Shown here: positions 1 to 5,313 of the stretch, piece after piece
How positions within the stretch are numbered: the stretch's first letter is position 1
Layout: each line of letters begins with the position of its first letter
From: Xanthobacteraceae bacterium
GTDB lineage: Bacteria > Pseudomonadota > Alphaproteobacteria > Rhizobiales > Xanthobacteraceae
Length of the DNA stretch: 5,411 bases
Assembly: GCA_030039655.1 (NCBI GenBank)
Contig: JASHVC010000695.1
Span: forward strand, 1-5,411
Reading direction: 5' to 3'
Translations under genes and position numbers: made by a program
Notes under the pieces: generated by a model
What the model saw: only the letters and a program-made list of their open reading frames with translations
Databases searched by the model: none
Told to the model about the DNA's origin: nothing

Positions 1-1
1 C

Positions 2-631
2 GATCAAAGCGCGGAAACTACCCGCATACGGCTGAGCCGCGGCTTCGGTTTTGCTGCGGTCGATCCGCAGAAGCGCATCGTCGGAACCATCGTGTTCTAT
101 CCACCCCAGCGTTCGTCCGGATCGCCGTGGCTGGAGCGTCCCGATGTTGCCCATTTCGGCCAGTTCGCGGTCGATCCAGCGTTGCAGAGGTGCGGGATCG
201 GCTCTCGCTTGATGGACTTGGTTGAGGAGCAAGCCCGCGAGGTGGGCGCCAAGGAGATTGCGCTCGACACCGCCGAGCCAGCCACCCATCTCATCGAACT
301 GTATCAGCGGCGCGGTTATCGCTTCATCGAATACGCTCTCGGTCGAGGAAACAAAGGTCATTGCAACCTGCATGCTTATTACAGCGCCAAATCTACTGCG
401 CGCCGGACAGCGGCACGGGTTTCTCGAAAACGTTGTGACGCATCCCCAATTTCGGCGTCAAGGACATGGGCGGGCCGTCGTTCAAGCTGCACTTGGAGCG
501 GCTTGGGCCAAGGACTGTTTTCATGTCCTTCTTCAGAGCGGCCGCAAAGACCCAGGGGTGCGTCGCTTTTACGAGCGCTGCGGCTTCGAGCCGGAGCTTC
601 GCACCGCCTATGTTGCGCGTCGCACCCTTAA
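2..631 (+). CDS. GNAT family N-acetyltransferase, 5' cut by window edge, C-terminus disrupted
   Basis: The frame is open from base 2, so the true start lies upstream; the GTG at 92 is internal to the domain. GNAT enzymes transfer an acetyl group from acetyl-CoA to an amine; the substrate cannot be told from sequence. Visible parts are a central strand region (RIVGTIVFYPP), a strand ending FGQFAVDP, the acetyl-CoA pyrophosphate loop QRCGIGS in motif A, the helix MDLVEEQAREVGAKEIALDTAE, and the motif B segment LIELYQRRGYRFIEYA. Family resemblance ends near base 334. The last strand usually found in such proteins (of the type RSVVLSK) is missing, and the remaining ~100 codons to the TAA are arginine- and serine-rich out-of-frame translation of a second GNAT. 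The gene is therefore probably broken, or makes a protein with a junk tail. GNAT identity is sure; whether it is functional is doubtful. Confidence 0.75.
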   Translation, partial: DQSAETTRIRLSRGFGFAAVDPQKRIVGTIVFYPPQRSSGSPWLERPDVAHFGQFAVDPALQRCGIGSRLMDLVEEQAREVGAKEIALDTAEPATHLIELYQRRGYRFIEYALGRGNKGHCNLHAYYSAKSTARRTAARVSRKRCDASPISASRTWAGRRSSCTWSGLGQGLFSCPSSERPQRPRGASLLRALRLRAGASHRLCCASHP

Positions 632-638
632 ATCTTGA
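342..638 (+). pseudogene. C-terminal fragment of a second GNAT acetyltransferase, +1 frame relative to the first
   Basis: From about base 342 a different frame takes over with strong GNAT character. It shows VEETKVIATCMLIT (a central strand), GFLENVVTHPQF, the acetyl-CoA loop RRQGHG with the helix AVVQAALGAAWAKDC, the strand HVLLQSG, and motif B RKDPGVRRFYERCGFEP, ending AYVARRTLKS then TGA. These are the central and C-terminal parts of a complete GNAT fold. The N-terminal 50 or so residues of such a protein are absent, and upstream codons in this frame (from an ATG at 222) are only the shadow of the first GNAT. No start codon with a ribosome binding site is seen close to 342. It is best read as a remnant joined to the upstream gene by deletion. 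A frameshift sequencing error in a natural fusion is less likely, because both the end of one domain and the beginning of the other are missing. Confidence 0.65.
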
Positions 639-669
639 CGCGACGCTTTGGCCGCGCCACCCGGGAACT

Positions 670-675
670 AGGAGA
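670..675 (+). promoter_or_regulatory. Possible ribosome binding site for the GTG mini-ORF
   Basis: AGGAGA lies three bases before the GTG at 679. The match to the Shine-Dalgarno consensus is good but the spacing is short. It is the only good such motif in the 639-890 gap. Confidence 0.3.
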
Positions 676-678
676 CGT

Positions 679-741
679 GTGAGCCCGGACTTGGGCTTGA
701 TTAGCGTACAGGCGCCGTGGTATCGCCGCGCCCATGAATAA
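679..741 (+). CDS. Candidate 20-codon leader-like ORF
   Basis: A GTG-initiated frame encodes a 20-residue peptide (reads SPDLGLISVQAPWYRRAHE after the start) and ends at TAA. Its stop overlaps the start of the next small frame in the string ATGAATAA, an arrangement typical of translational coupling. It is preceded by AGGAGA. There is no known family, and a frame this short can arise by chance. The same frame runs upstream without a stop through the GNAT remnant, which weakens the case. It is offered as a possibility only. Confidence 0.2.
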   Translation: MSPDLGLISVQAPWYRRAHE

Positions 742-811
742 CTCGGTGTACATCGTCCGCGACATGAGCATGACTCGGTTCGGCTGGGCCGTGGAGGACG
801 TCGTGCACTGA
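734..811 (+). CDS. Candidate 25-residue small protein upstream of a terminator
   Basis: The frame begins MNNSVYIVRDMSMTRF and ends GWAVEDVVH before TGA. Most codons end in G or C, as in the real genes here, and the peptide looks protein-like rather than arginine/proline-rich. It overlaps the stop of a 20-codon frame by eight bases and has no Shine-Dalgarno of its own, so coupling would be needed. An intrinsic terminator begins 25 bases after its stop, so it would be the last coding element of a transcript. It could instead be the preserved C-terminal tail of a gene otherwise deleted, which fits the broken GNAT genes just upstream. I do not recognise the family. Confidence 0.3.
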   Translation: MNNSVYIVRDMSMTRFGWAVEDVVH

Positions 812-835
812 GTTTTGTGACGAAGTCTTAGACAG

Positions 836-864
836 GCCCCGCCGGCAACGGACGGGGCTTTTTC
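836..864 (+). terminator. Strong Rho-independent terminator with GCAA tetraloop
   Basis: The outer stem GCCCCG (836-841) pairs with CGGGGC (853-858), and an inner CCG/CGG (842-844 / 849-851) is closed by the loop GCAA, with a single bulged A at 852. TTTTTC follows directly. The GC-rich stem, the stable GNRA-type loop and the T run are all canonical. It ends whatever is transcribed from the GNAT remnant or small-ORF region and separates it from the gene starting at 907. Confidence 0.85.
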
Positions 865-893
865 GTTTGGCCTGGTCCGTTTCCGCATTAAGC

Positions 894-900
894 AAAGGAG
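894..900 (+). promoter_or_regulatory. Ribosome binding site of the 294-aa GNAT gene
   Basis: AAAGGAG, six bases before the ATG at 907, is a near-ideal Shine-Dalgarno and fixes that start. Confidence 0.75.
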
Positions 901-906
901 CGACCC

Positions 907-1791
907 ATGCCGACCCAAGAGACGAACTCAAAGCCAACCGACCGGCCTTCAGAAGGAGTGCGCGCAAGCCCCGCCGGCGGGCCTGCACCCGAGATCCTCG
1001 ACTTCCTTGAACATCACCGGCCAGCGCTTGAGCGGGACGAGGTGAGGCACAACGTCATCCTCGCCAATCTCGGCCGACTTGCTCTCGACCGCCCTCCTGA
1101 CCTGCGCCAGTGGACACTCGGTGCCCCCGGGGCATGTGCCGTGCAGACGCCCGGATATCCGATCGTGTTGGGCGAGCTGACTCCGGAGCAATGCCGCGCC
1201 TTGGCGGACGAGACACGCGGTCTCGACTATCCCGGCGTCGTCGGTCCCGACGAAACGGCGCTTTGGTTTGCCGAACGCGCCATCGAGCTTGGCCTGACGT
1301 TCCTCGAACCCATCCCACAGCAGATTCACGTCCTGCGAGACAAGCCAAACTATCCGGGCGCGCCCGGGCACGCACGGGTGATCGGGTCAGCCGACGGCGA
1401 GTTGTTTGCCGATTGGACCATCGCCTTCGTGCGCGAGGCGGTGCCGCACGATCCGCCGCCGAGCCGCCAGCGGCTGGCCCAAGTCGCAGCCGAAGGCCGC
1501 CACCAATTCTGGATCGTTGGCGGCGAGCCGGTCTCGCTGGCGGGCATCGTGCGCCGGACGCGCCATGTCGCCGCGATCGCCGGCGTCTATACGCCGCCGG
1601 CACTGCGCGGACGCGGTTTTGCCGGTTCGGTCACAGCGGCGGTAGTCGAACGCATCTTTGCGGAAGGCAAGGTCGCTGCCTGCCTCTATACCGATCTGCG
1701 CAATCGAGCTTCAAATCGCTGCTATGCCAAGATCGGCTTCAAGCCGGTGTGTAGCTCTTGGCACTACCTGAGAAGCTTCGTCGCACAATGA
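907..1791 (+). CDS. GNAT family N-acetyltransferase with FR47-like C-terminal domain
   Basis: This is a complete 294-residue predicted acetyltransferase, probably cytoplasmic, with no signal or membrane segment. The first ~28 residues are a polar, proline-rich extension. Residues ~30-150 form the divergent N-terminal half common in two-part GNAT proteins of this kind, with DFLEHHRPALERDEVRHNVILANL near 32-55. Residues ~155-290 are the catalytic half. There ADWTIAFVREA is followed by a central strand (WIVGGEPVSLAGIV), VAAIAGVYTPPALRGRGFA carries the acetyl-CoA loop R-G-R-G-F-A at 234-239, and YTDLRNRASNRCYAKIGF (261-278) carries the Asn and Tyr typical of motif B. That last block closely matches the FR47-like type. 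The acceptor substrate is unknown. It is preceded by a strong terminator and its own AAAGGAG, and followed by a hairpin at its stop, so it is probably monocistronic. GNAT identity is very likely; nothing indicates drug resistance. Confidence 0.92.
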   Translation: MPTQETNSKPTDRPSEGVRASPAGGPAPEILDFLEHHRPALERDEVRHNVILANLGRLALDRPPDLRQWTLGAPGACAVQTPGYPIVLGELTPEQCRALADETRGLDYPGVVGPDETALWFAERAIELGLTFLEPIPQQIHVLRDKPNYPGAPGHARVIGSADGELFADWTIAFVREAVPHDPPPSRQRLAQVAAEGRHQFWIVGGEPVSLAGIVRRTRHVAAIAGVYTPPALRGRGFAGSVTAAVVERIFAEGKVAACLYTDLRNRASNRCYAKIGFKPVCSSWHYLRSFVAQ

Positions 1792-1800
1792 CGAATTTTT
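1777..1800 (+). terminator. Intrinsic terminator overlapping the GNAT stop codon
   Basis: TTCGTC (1777-1782) pairs perfectly with GACGAA (1790-1795) across the loop GCACAAT, and five T follow (1796-1800). The TGA stop (1789-1791) straddles loop and 3' arm. The stem is short and only half GC, so termination may be partial. Confidence 0.5.
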
Positions 1801-1985
1801 GCCTTGGACAGGTTTTCGATGGTGCTGCGCACGTCTCCTGTTGGTACTTGCGCCGCGGCTGATGACGCTCTCAACAGACGCTGACGGAGCAAAGTCGACG
1901 TGCGGTTATCAATCCGAATCCGTCGACCCTGACCCGAAGAAGATTGGCGGTCCATCCAAACAGTTGATTGGACGGAAGAAGCCCT

Positions 1986-2015
1986 TTGACGGCCGACTGA
2001 CGCGGCGCGTCTATT
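1986..2015 (+). promoter_or_regulatory. Possible sigma-70-type promoter of the metallopeptidase gene
   Basis: TTGACG (1986-1991) is separated by 18 bases from TCTATT (2010-2015). The -35 matches five of six consensus bases; the -10 is poor, though such weak -10 boxes are common in alphaproteobacteria. Initiation near 2022 would give a leader of about 75 bases. The motif overlaps the hairpin at 1991-2033, which would then act as DNA dyad rather than as RNA. Confidence 0.3.
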
Positions 2016-2033
2016 GTTGCGCCTCGGTCGGTC
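1991..2033. repeat. Long imperfect inverted repeat in the metallopeptidase leader
   Basis: GGCCGACTGA (1991-2000) pairs with TCGGTCGGTC (2024-2033), using two G-T pairs. After a CGC bulge, GGCGC (2004-2008) pairs with GCGCC (2019-2023) around a 10-base AT-richer loop. No T run follows, so it is not a typical terminator. It may be an operator or an RNA leader structure. Confidence 0.5.
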
Positions 2034-2086
2034 CTACATCGCAGGCGTCGCGACCGATTCGGGAACCGGAGACGCACGTGCCAGCC

Positions 2087-2093
2087 ACGGAGG
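2087..2093 (+). promoter_or_regulatory. Ribosome binding site of the metallopeptidase gene
   Basis: ACGGAGG lies five bases before the ATG at 2099 and eight before a second ATG at 2102. It decides the start in favour of this ATG pair over any of the upstream in-frame starts from 1799. Confidence 0.6.
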
Positions 2094-2098
2094 CATTG

Positions 2099-2836
2099 AT
2101 GATGAGGCGTACGAAGTGTGTCCTGGTTTGGGCGTGTGCAGCATTGGGATGCGCAGCAATATCATTCGGCGCTCTCATACTATGGCCGGACCCACTCTTT
2201 GCGTACTCAGTACAAGCAGGAAAAATAACGGTAGCTTCCGACCGCCCGATACCAGCCGTGGGCGGCCAGCAATTTCTCCAAGACTGCGAGAAATTGCTTG
2301 AGCGATCCCCGCTTAAAGCGGGGCGGCGCGAATACCAGGTCTACGTCACAAACGCGAGATGGCGGCAACGATTGTTCTTTCTCCCGCATCCCGACGCTTG
2401 GGGCATTGAGTACCCCTATCCCCTCGGACGCTACGCCTTCTTGACCGGCGCCGATTTCAACACTGGCCGGGTCGTCCACTGGGGATATATCGGCACGCCG
2501 CCACGCACACTCGCTTATCTGTGTGCCCACGAGCTTACGCATGTCATTGCTGATGAGCACCTTGGCATAAGACGCTTTTTGGTGCCGCAATGGGCATGGG
2601 AAGGATTGGCCGATTATGTCGGTATAGAGCACCGAGAGACGTTCGAGCAGTTGCGGGACGCGCTGGATGACCGACCTGAAGATACCCCGATGAAAGTCAA
2701 GTACGGTGGTTATCCGCGCTATCGTCTGCTGGTGACGTATTTCATCGAGAAGAAGGGTTGGACTGTTGATCAGCTTTTGGCAACAAGACTAACAACCGAC
2801 GCAGCGATCCAAGTTATGAATGCGGACGGAGGATAG
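2099..2836 (+). CDS. Probable membrane-anchored or secreted zinc metallopeptidase (HELTH motif)
   Basis: The product has 245 residues. After a basic start (MMRRTK), residues ~7-29 form one hydrophobic stretch, a signal peptide or signal anchor that places the rest outside the cytoplasmic membrane. A lipoprotein box is not convincing: Cys18 follows A-L-G rather than a proper lipobox and sits inside the hydrophobic stretch. ITVASDRPIP (43-52) opens the soluble domain. H144-E-L-T-H148 is a zincin motif with two zinc-binding His and a catalytic Glu. E168 in WEGLADYVG lies 20 residues on and fits the third zinc ligand of gluzincin-type (MA clan) peptidases. The substrate is unknown, and family membership below clan level cannot be given. 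The downstream sequence ends KKGWTVDQLLATRL... with a short tail. The upstream gene is a GNAT ending in a terminator, so no operon is evident. The in-frame extension to 1799 is rejected. A perfect 17-base palindrome lies within the coding region at 2307-2323. Confidence 0.8.
   Translation: MMRRTKCVLVWACAALGCAAISFGALILWPDPLFAYSVQAGKITVASDRPIPAVGGQQFLQDCEKLLERSPLKAGRREYQVYVTNARWRQRLFFLPHPDAWGIEYPYPLGRYAFLTGADFNTGRVVHWGYIGTPPRTLAYLCAHELTHVIADEHLGIRRFLVPQWAWEGLADYVGIEHRETFEQLRDALDDRPEDTPMKVKYGGYPRYRLLVTYFIEKKGWTVDQLLATRLTTDAAIQVMNADGG
2307..2323. repeat. Perfect palindrome inside the metallopeptidase gene
   Basis: CCCCGCT (2307-2313) and AGCGGGG (2317-2323) flank TAA, giving a very stable 7-bp stem with a 3-base loop in codons for the SPLKAG region (residues ~70-75). 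No T tract follows. Confidence 0.5.
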
Positions 2837-2873
2837 GCTCGGTCAGCAGCGTGTGGACGCGTGTTCCTTGTCG

Positions 2874-2908
2874 GCTGATGGCACCAAGCGAAAGTTTCGC
2901 ACATCAGC
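2874..2908. repeat. Nested inverted repeat downstream of the metallopeptidase gene
   Basis: GCTGATG (2874-2880) pairs perfectly with CATCAGC (2902-2908). Inside it, GCGAAA (2888-2893) and TTTCGC (2895-2900) form a second perfect palindrome around one G. The arms are separated by seven bases on one side and one on the other. No T run follows. It could be a Rho-independent-like mRNA 3' end structure for the gene ending at 2836, or a regulator site. Confidence 0.55.
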
Positions 2909-3108
2909 TCATAGATCGAAGTTGGATGCATAAGCGACATCGCCAGGGCTCACTTCCTTGCGAAAAATTTCCAATGATCGCTGTGCGCGACGCGACGAGG
3001 TGGGCACCAGACATCCGGAACGAACTCCACTCCTACCGAAAAGTTGACTGCGACCTGATAAACTCCACCTACGACCTCCAACGACTGGTCTAAGCAGGCC
3101 TCAACTTC

Positions 3109-3114
3109 GGAGAG
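3109..3114 (+). promoter_or_regulatory. Shine-Dalgarno-like site serving an alternative TTG start
   Basis: GGAGAG sits seven bases before the in-frame TTG at 3122. It leaves open a ten-residue longer S9 peptidase. The ATG at 3152 has only the weaker GAAAGA (3140-3145) upstream. Confidence 0.3.
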
Positions 3115-3121
3115 TCCCTCG

Positions 3122-3136
3122 TTGTACGCCGTACAA
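3122..3136. promoter_or_regulatory. Dyad symmetry TTGTAC-GCC-GTACAA at the S9 gene start
   Basis: Two perfect 6-base arms flank GCC, ending 15 bases before the ATG at 3152. It may be a regulator operator or a small mRNA hairpin masking the start region. No specific regulator can be named. Confidence 0.35.
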
Positions 3137-3151
3137 TACGAAAGATATCTC

Positions 3152-5083
3152 ATGTCAACCCGCTCCCTTATCCCGCGCCGAAAGCTTTTCGATAATCCGA
3201 CATTCTTTGGCGCAAAATTGTCGCCGGACGGTCGTTTAGTCTCGTGGCTTGCCCCGGTCGACGGCGTACTGAACGTATGGGTATCCCCGGTTGACAGCAT
3301 TGCGGCGGGGCAACCGGTCACGCGCACCAAGGGCCGCCCAATCAACTGGCAAGATTGGAGCCCGGATGGTCGTTACATCATGTTTCTCAATGACGAGAAC
3401 GGGGATGAAAATCTGCACCTGTTCGTTGTTGACCCCGTCAACTGCGAACTCCGTGACCTCACGCCTTTTGCCAACATCCGTGCGATACCGACATATTGGT
3501 CACACGTTACCCCCGAAAAGGTCGCCATAAATCTGAACGATCGGGACCCGCGCTGGCATGATGTCTTTCTGCTTAATCTGACCACCGGCCAACGCACGCT
3601 GATCTGGGAAAATCGGCAGGAGTTTGATTTCGTCGGGCTCGACTGGCATTTGACGCCGCGTCATGCCCGCAGCAATGCCCTGGATGGCGGCGCCCGGCTC
3701 TGGCGTCTCGATGGCGAGAACGCCACACATTGGCGGGATGTTCCCTTCGACGCCAGTTGGACTACGAGAGTCTGGACGTTTGATACCTCCGGCAAGCACC
3801 TCCACATGGGTTCAAGCATCGAGCATGATAAGTCTGCTCTGGTGCAGATAGATTGGTCGACTGGCGAAGAGAGCGTGTTGTTCAAGAGCGAGCACGCGGA
3901 TGTCACCGACGCGATTTTCAATGCCCAGACGTTTCAACCCGAGGCAGTCTGTATCGACGCCGCGCGACAAGAATGGACCGCTTTGACGCCCGCAGTCGCG
4001 CCGGAACTCGCGCTGATAAAAGCGCGTTTGCCCGGCCACGCTTTCCACGTGCAGAGCCAGGCCAATGATGATCGCCGATGGATCGTCGTGAGCTACACGG
4101 CAGAGCAACCCGCCACTTATCATCTCCTTGACCGGGACAAACAGACACTCACCGAACTCTTCACGGCTCGACCGGAATTGAATCACTACCGGCTTGCGCC
4201 GATGCACGCCATCAAGGGCAAATCGCGCGACGGCCTCACGCTTGTTTCATATCTGACGCTGCCGGCCGACATCGAAGGTAATCGCCCAACCCAACCTCTG
4301 CCGATGGTCCTCGTCGTCCACGGCGGCCCATGGGCGCGCGATATCTTCGGTTATCGCGGCGATCATCAATGGCTGGCCGACCGTGGCTACGCAGTGCTCT
4401 CAGTCAATTATCGTGGCTCGACCGGTTTCGGCAAGGCGTTCGTTGCGGCAAGTGAAAAAGAGCACGCACGCAAGATGCATGACGACCTGATCGACATGGT
4501 CGAGTGGGCGGTCGATGAGGGAATCGCGCAAGAAGATAAAATCGCGATCTTCGGCATGTCCTATGGTGGCCTAGCTTCGTTTGTTGGCGCGACATTCACG
4601 CCGGAGGTGTTCTGCTGCTCCGTCCCCGTGGTCGGTATTTCCAATCTGCAAACGCTTCTCGAATCCATGCCTCCGTATTGGGCGGGCTTCGCCGAATACA
4701 TGTATCGCAGCTACGGAGACCCGCGCACAGAAGAAGGCCGCAAGTTGCTCGCCGAGCGCTCACCAATCAACAAGGTCGAGAATATCAAGAAGCCCATGTT
4801 GATTTTTCACGGCGCCAATGATGTGCGCTGCAAAGTAGCAGAAAGCGACACGATCGTTGCCGCTATGCAGGCAAAAGGTATTCCTGTGACCTACGTCGTT
4901 TATCCGGATGAGGGCCATGGGTTCCAAAAACCGCCAAACCGGCTTTCCTACATCGCAATAGCTGAGGCGTTTTTTGCTCGGCATCTCGGCGGTGCCTTCG
5001 AACCGATTGGATCCGATCTTGAAGGCTCAAGCCACGAGGTTCGTGCGGGAACCGATATCCTGACGGATTTGGGCGTGACCTGA
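3152..5083 (+). CDS. S9 family serine peptidase (prolyl oligopeptidase / acylaminoacyl-peptidase type)
   Basis: The gene encodes 643 residues from the ATG. Family members cleave short peptides after proline or release acylated or free N-terminal residues; the exact specificity is not readable here. The N-terminal ~340 residues look like the beta-propeller that gates the active site, with repeated motifs such as KLSPDGRLVSWLAP, DWSPDGRYIMFL and DENGDENLHLF. The alpha/beta-hydrolase domain follows (~370-620): oxyanion motif H390-G-G-P, NYRGSTGFG, nucleophile Ser470 in GMSYGG, Asp557 in HGANDVR and His589 in DEGHGF. The triad is complete and in order. There is no signal peptide, so it is probably cytoplasmic. 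The ATG is preferred because homologous proteins typically begin close to the SLIPRRKLF block; an in-frame TTG at 3122 with a Shine-Dalgarno would add ten residues. The C-terminus (GGAFEPIGSDLEGSSHEV...) is intact. No partner gene is directly adjacent. Confidence 0.95.
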   Translation: MSTRSLIPRRKLFDNPTFFGAKLSPDGRLVSWLAPVDGVLNVWVSPVDSIAAGQPVTRTKGRPINWQDWSPDGRYIMFLNDENGDENLHLFVVDPVNCELRDLTPFANIRAIPTYWSHVTPEKVAINLNDRDPRWHDVFLLNLTTGQRTLIWENRQEFDFVGLDWHLTPRHARSNALDGGARLWRLDGENATHWRDVPFDASWTTRVWTFDTSGKHLHMGSSIEHDKSALVQIDWSTGEESVLFKSEHADVTDAIFNAQTFQPEAVCIDAARQEWTALTPAVAPELALIKARLPGHAFHVQSQANDDRRWIVVSYTAEQPATYHLLDRDKQTLTELFTARPELNHYRLAPMHAIKGKSRDGLTLVSYLTLPADIEGNRPTQPLPMVLVVHGGPWARDIFGYRGDHQWLADRGYAVLSVNYRGSTGFGKAFVAASEKEHARKMHDDLIDMVEWAVDEGIAQEDKIAIFGMSYGGLASFVGATFTPEVFCCSVPVVGISNLQTLLESMPPYWAGFAEYMYRSYGDPRTEEGRKLLAERSPINKVENIKKPMLIFHGANDVRCKVAESDTIVAAMQAKGIPVTYVVYPDEGHGFQKPPNRLSYIAIAEAFFARHLGGAFEPIGSDLEGSSHEVRAGTDILTDLGVT

Positions 5084-5313
5084 CAAAAACCAGCGATGGG
5101 CTTGCTCTGATGCCGCCGCCTATTATCTTCATGGCACTCCAGAGACATCGTTCTCGTCGCAAATCCGGTCGCCATCAGAGGAACAGCGGAAGTCGGACAG
5201 GCGAGCATCGAGGACCGTTGTTGACCGCAGCGGACGTGGCGACGCACGGACGCCCGAGCGCATCCGGGTTCGGTGTTGATGCACCTCTGACGGACGAATA
5301 TCGTTGCGTTATC
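5084..5313 (+). other. Gap after the S9 gene with no supported gene
   Basis: Frames here are rich in Arg, Ser and Gly without recognisable motifs. The forward frame of the last gene stays open back through this stretch, including ATGs at 5110 and 5131, but its translation before ~5314 lacks protein character. No convincing terminator for the S9 gene was found. Confidence 0.4.

Larger units (their letters stand above)
1792..2098 (+). other. Gene-free gap before the metallopeptidase gene
   Basis: This gap holds a terminator tail, a possible promoter, a long hairpin and a ribosome binding site, each listed separately. The frame of the downstream gene stays open back to 1799. That upstream extension has no protein character (scattered Cys, Arg and Ser, no hydrophobic pattern) and would put the signal anchor in mid-protein, so it is taken as non-coding leader. 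Confidence 0.6.
2837..3151 (+). other. Gene-free gap before the S9 peptidase gene
   Basis: This gap contains a nested inverted repeat (2874-2908) and a dyad (3122-3136), listed separately. A forward frame at 2851-3093 has no recognisable character. A reverse-strand frame covering about 2950-3120 looks mildly protein-like and is treated as a finding. No clear sigma-70 promoter is seen; TTGACT at 3044-3049 has no good -10 partner. Confidence 0.5.

Noticed and set aside
697..726. TTGATT-N18-TATCGC as a promoter
   Set aside because: Both boxes match the consensus poorly and no other evidence supports it.
949..1603. Long reverse-strand frames opposite the 294-aa GNAT gene
   Set aside because: They are arginine/proline-rich mirror frames of a GC-rich gene with no motifs.
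1110..1754. 214-aa forward frame overlapping the 294-aa GNAT gene
   Set aside because: It is an arginine-rich shifted frame; the GNAT motifs and ribosome binding site support the other frame.
1799..2098. Long N-terminal extension of the metallopeptidase (345-aa version)
   Set aside because: The extension has no protein character, would bury the signal anchor at mid-protein, and a good ribosome binding site stands before the ATG at 2099.
2111..2160. Lipoprotein signal at Cys18 of the metallopeptidase
   Set aside because: The residues before the Cys (A-L-G) do not form a proper lipobox, and hydrophobic sequence continues well past it.
3044..3073. TTGACT as the -35 of an S9 gene promoter
   Set aside because: No acceptable -10 box is found 16-18 bases downstream; TGATAA is far too close.
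2851..3093. 80-aa forward frame in the gap before the S9 gene
   Set aside because: There is no ribosome binding site, no recognisable motif, and it spans the nested inverted repeat.
5084..5110. Terminator after the S9 gene, or on the reverse strand ending in GGTTTTT
   Set aside because: Only a 3-bp AGC/GCT pairing is possible, too weak to support.
4948..5247. Reverse-strand frames at the end of the S9 gene and in the following gap
   Set aside because: They mostly mirror the S9 coding region; the part beyond it has no recognisable protein features.
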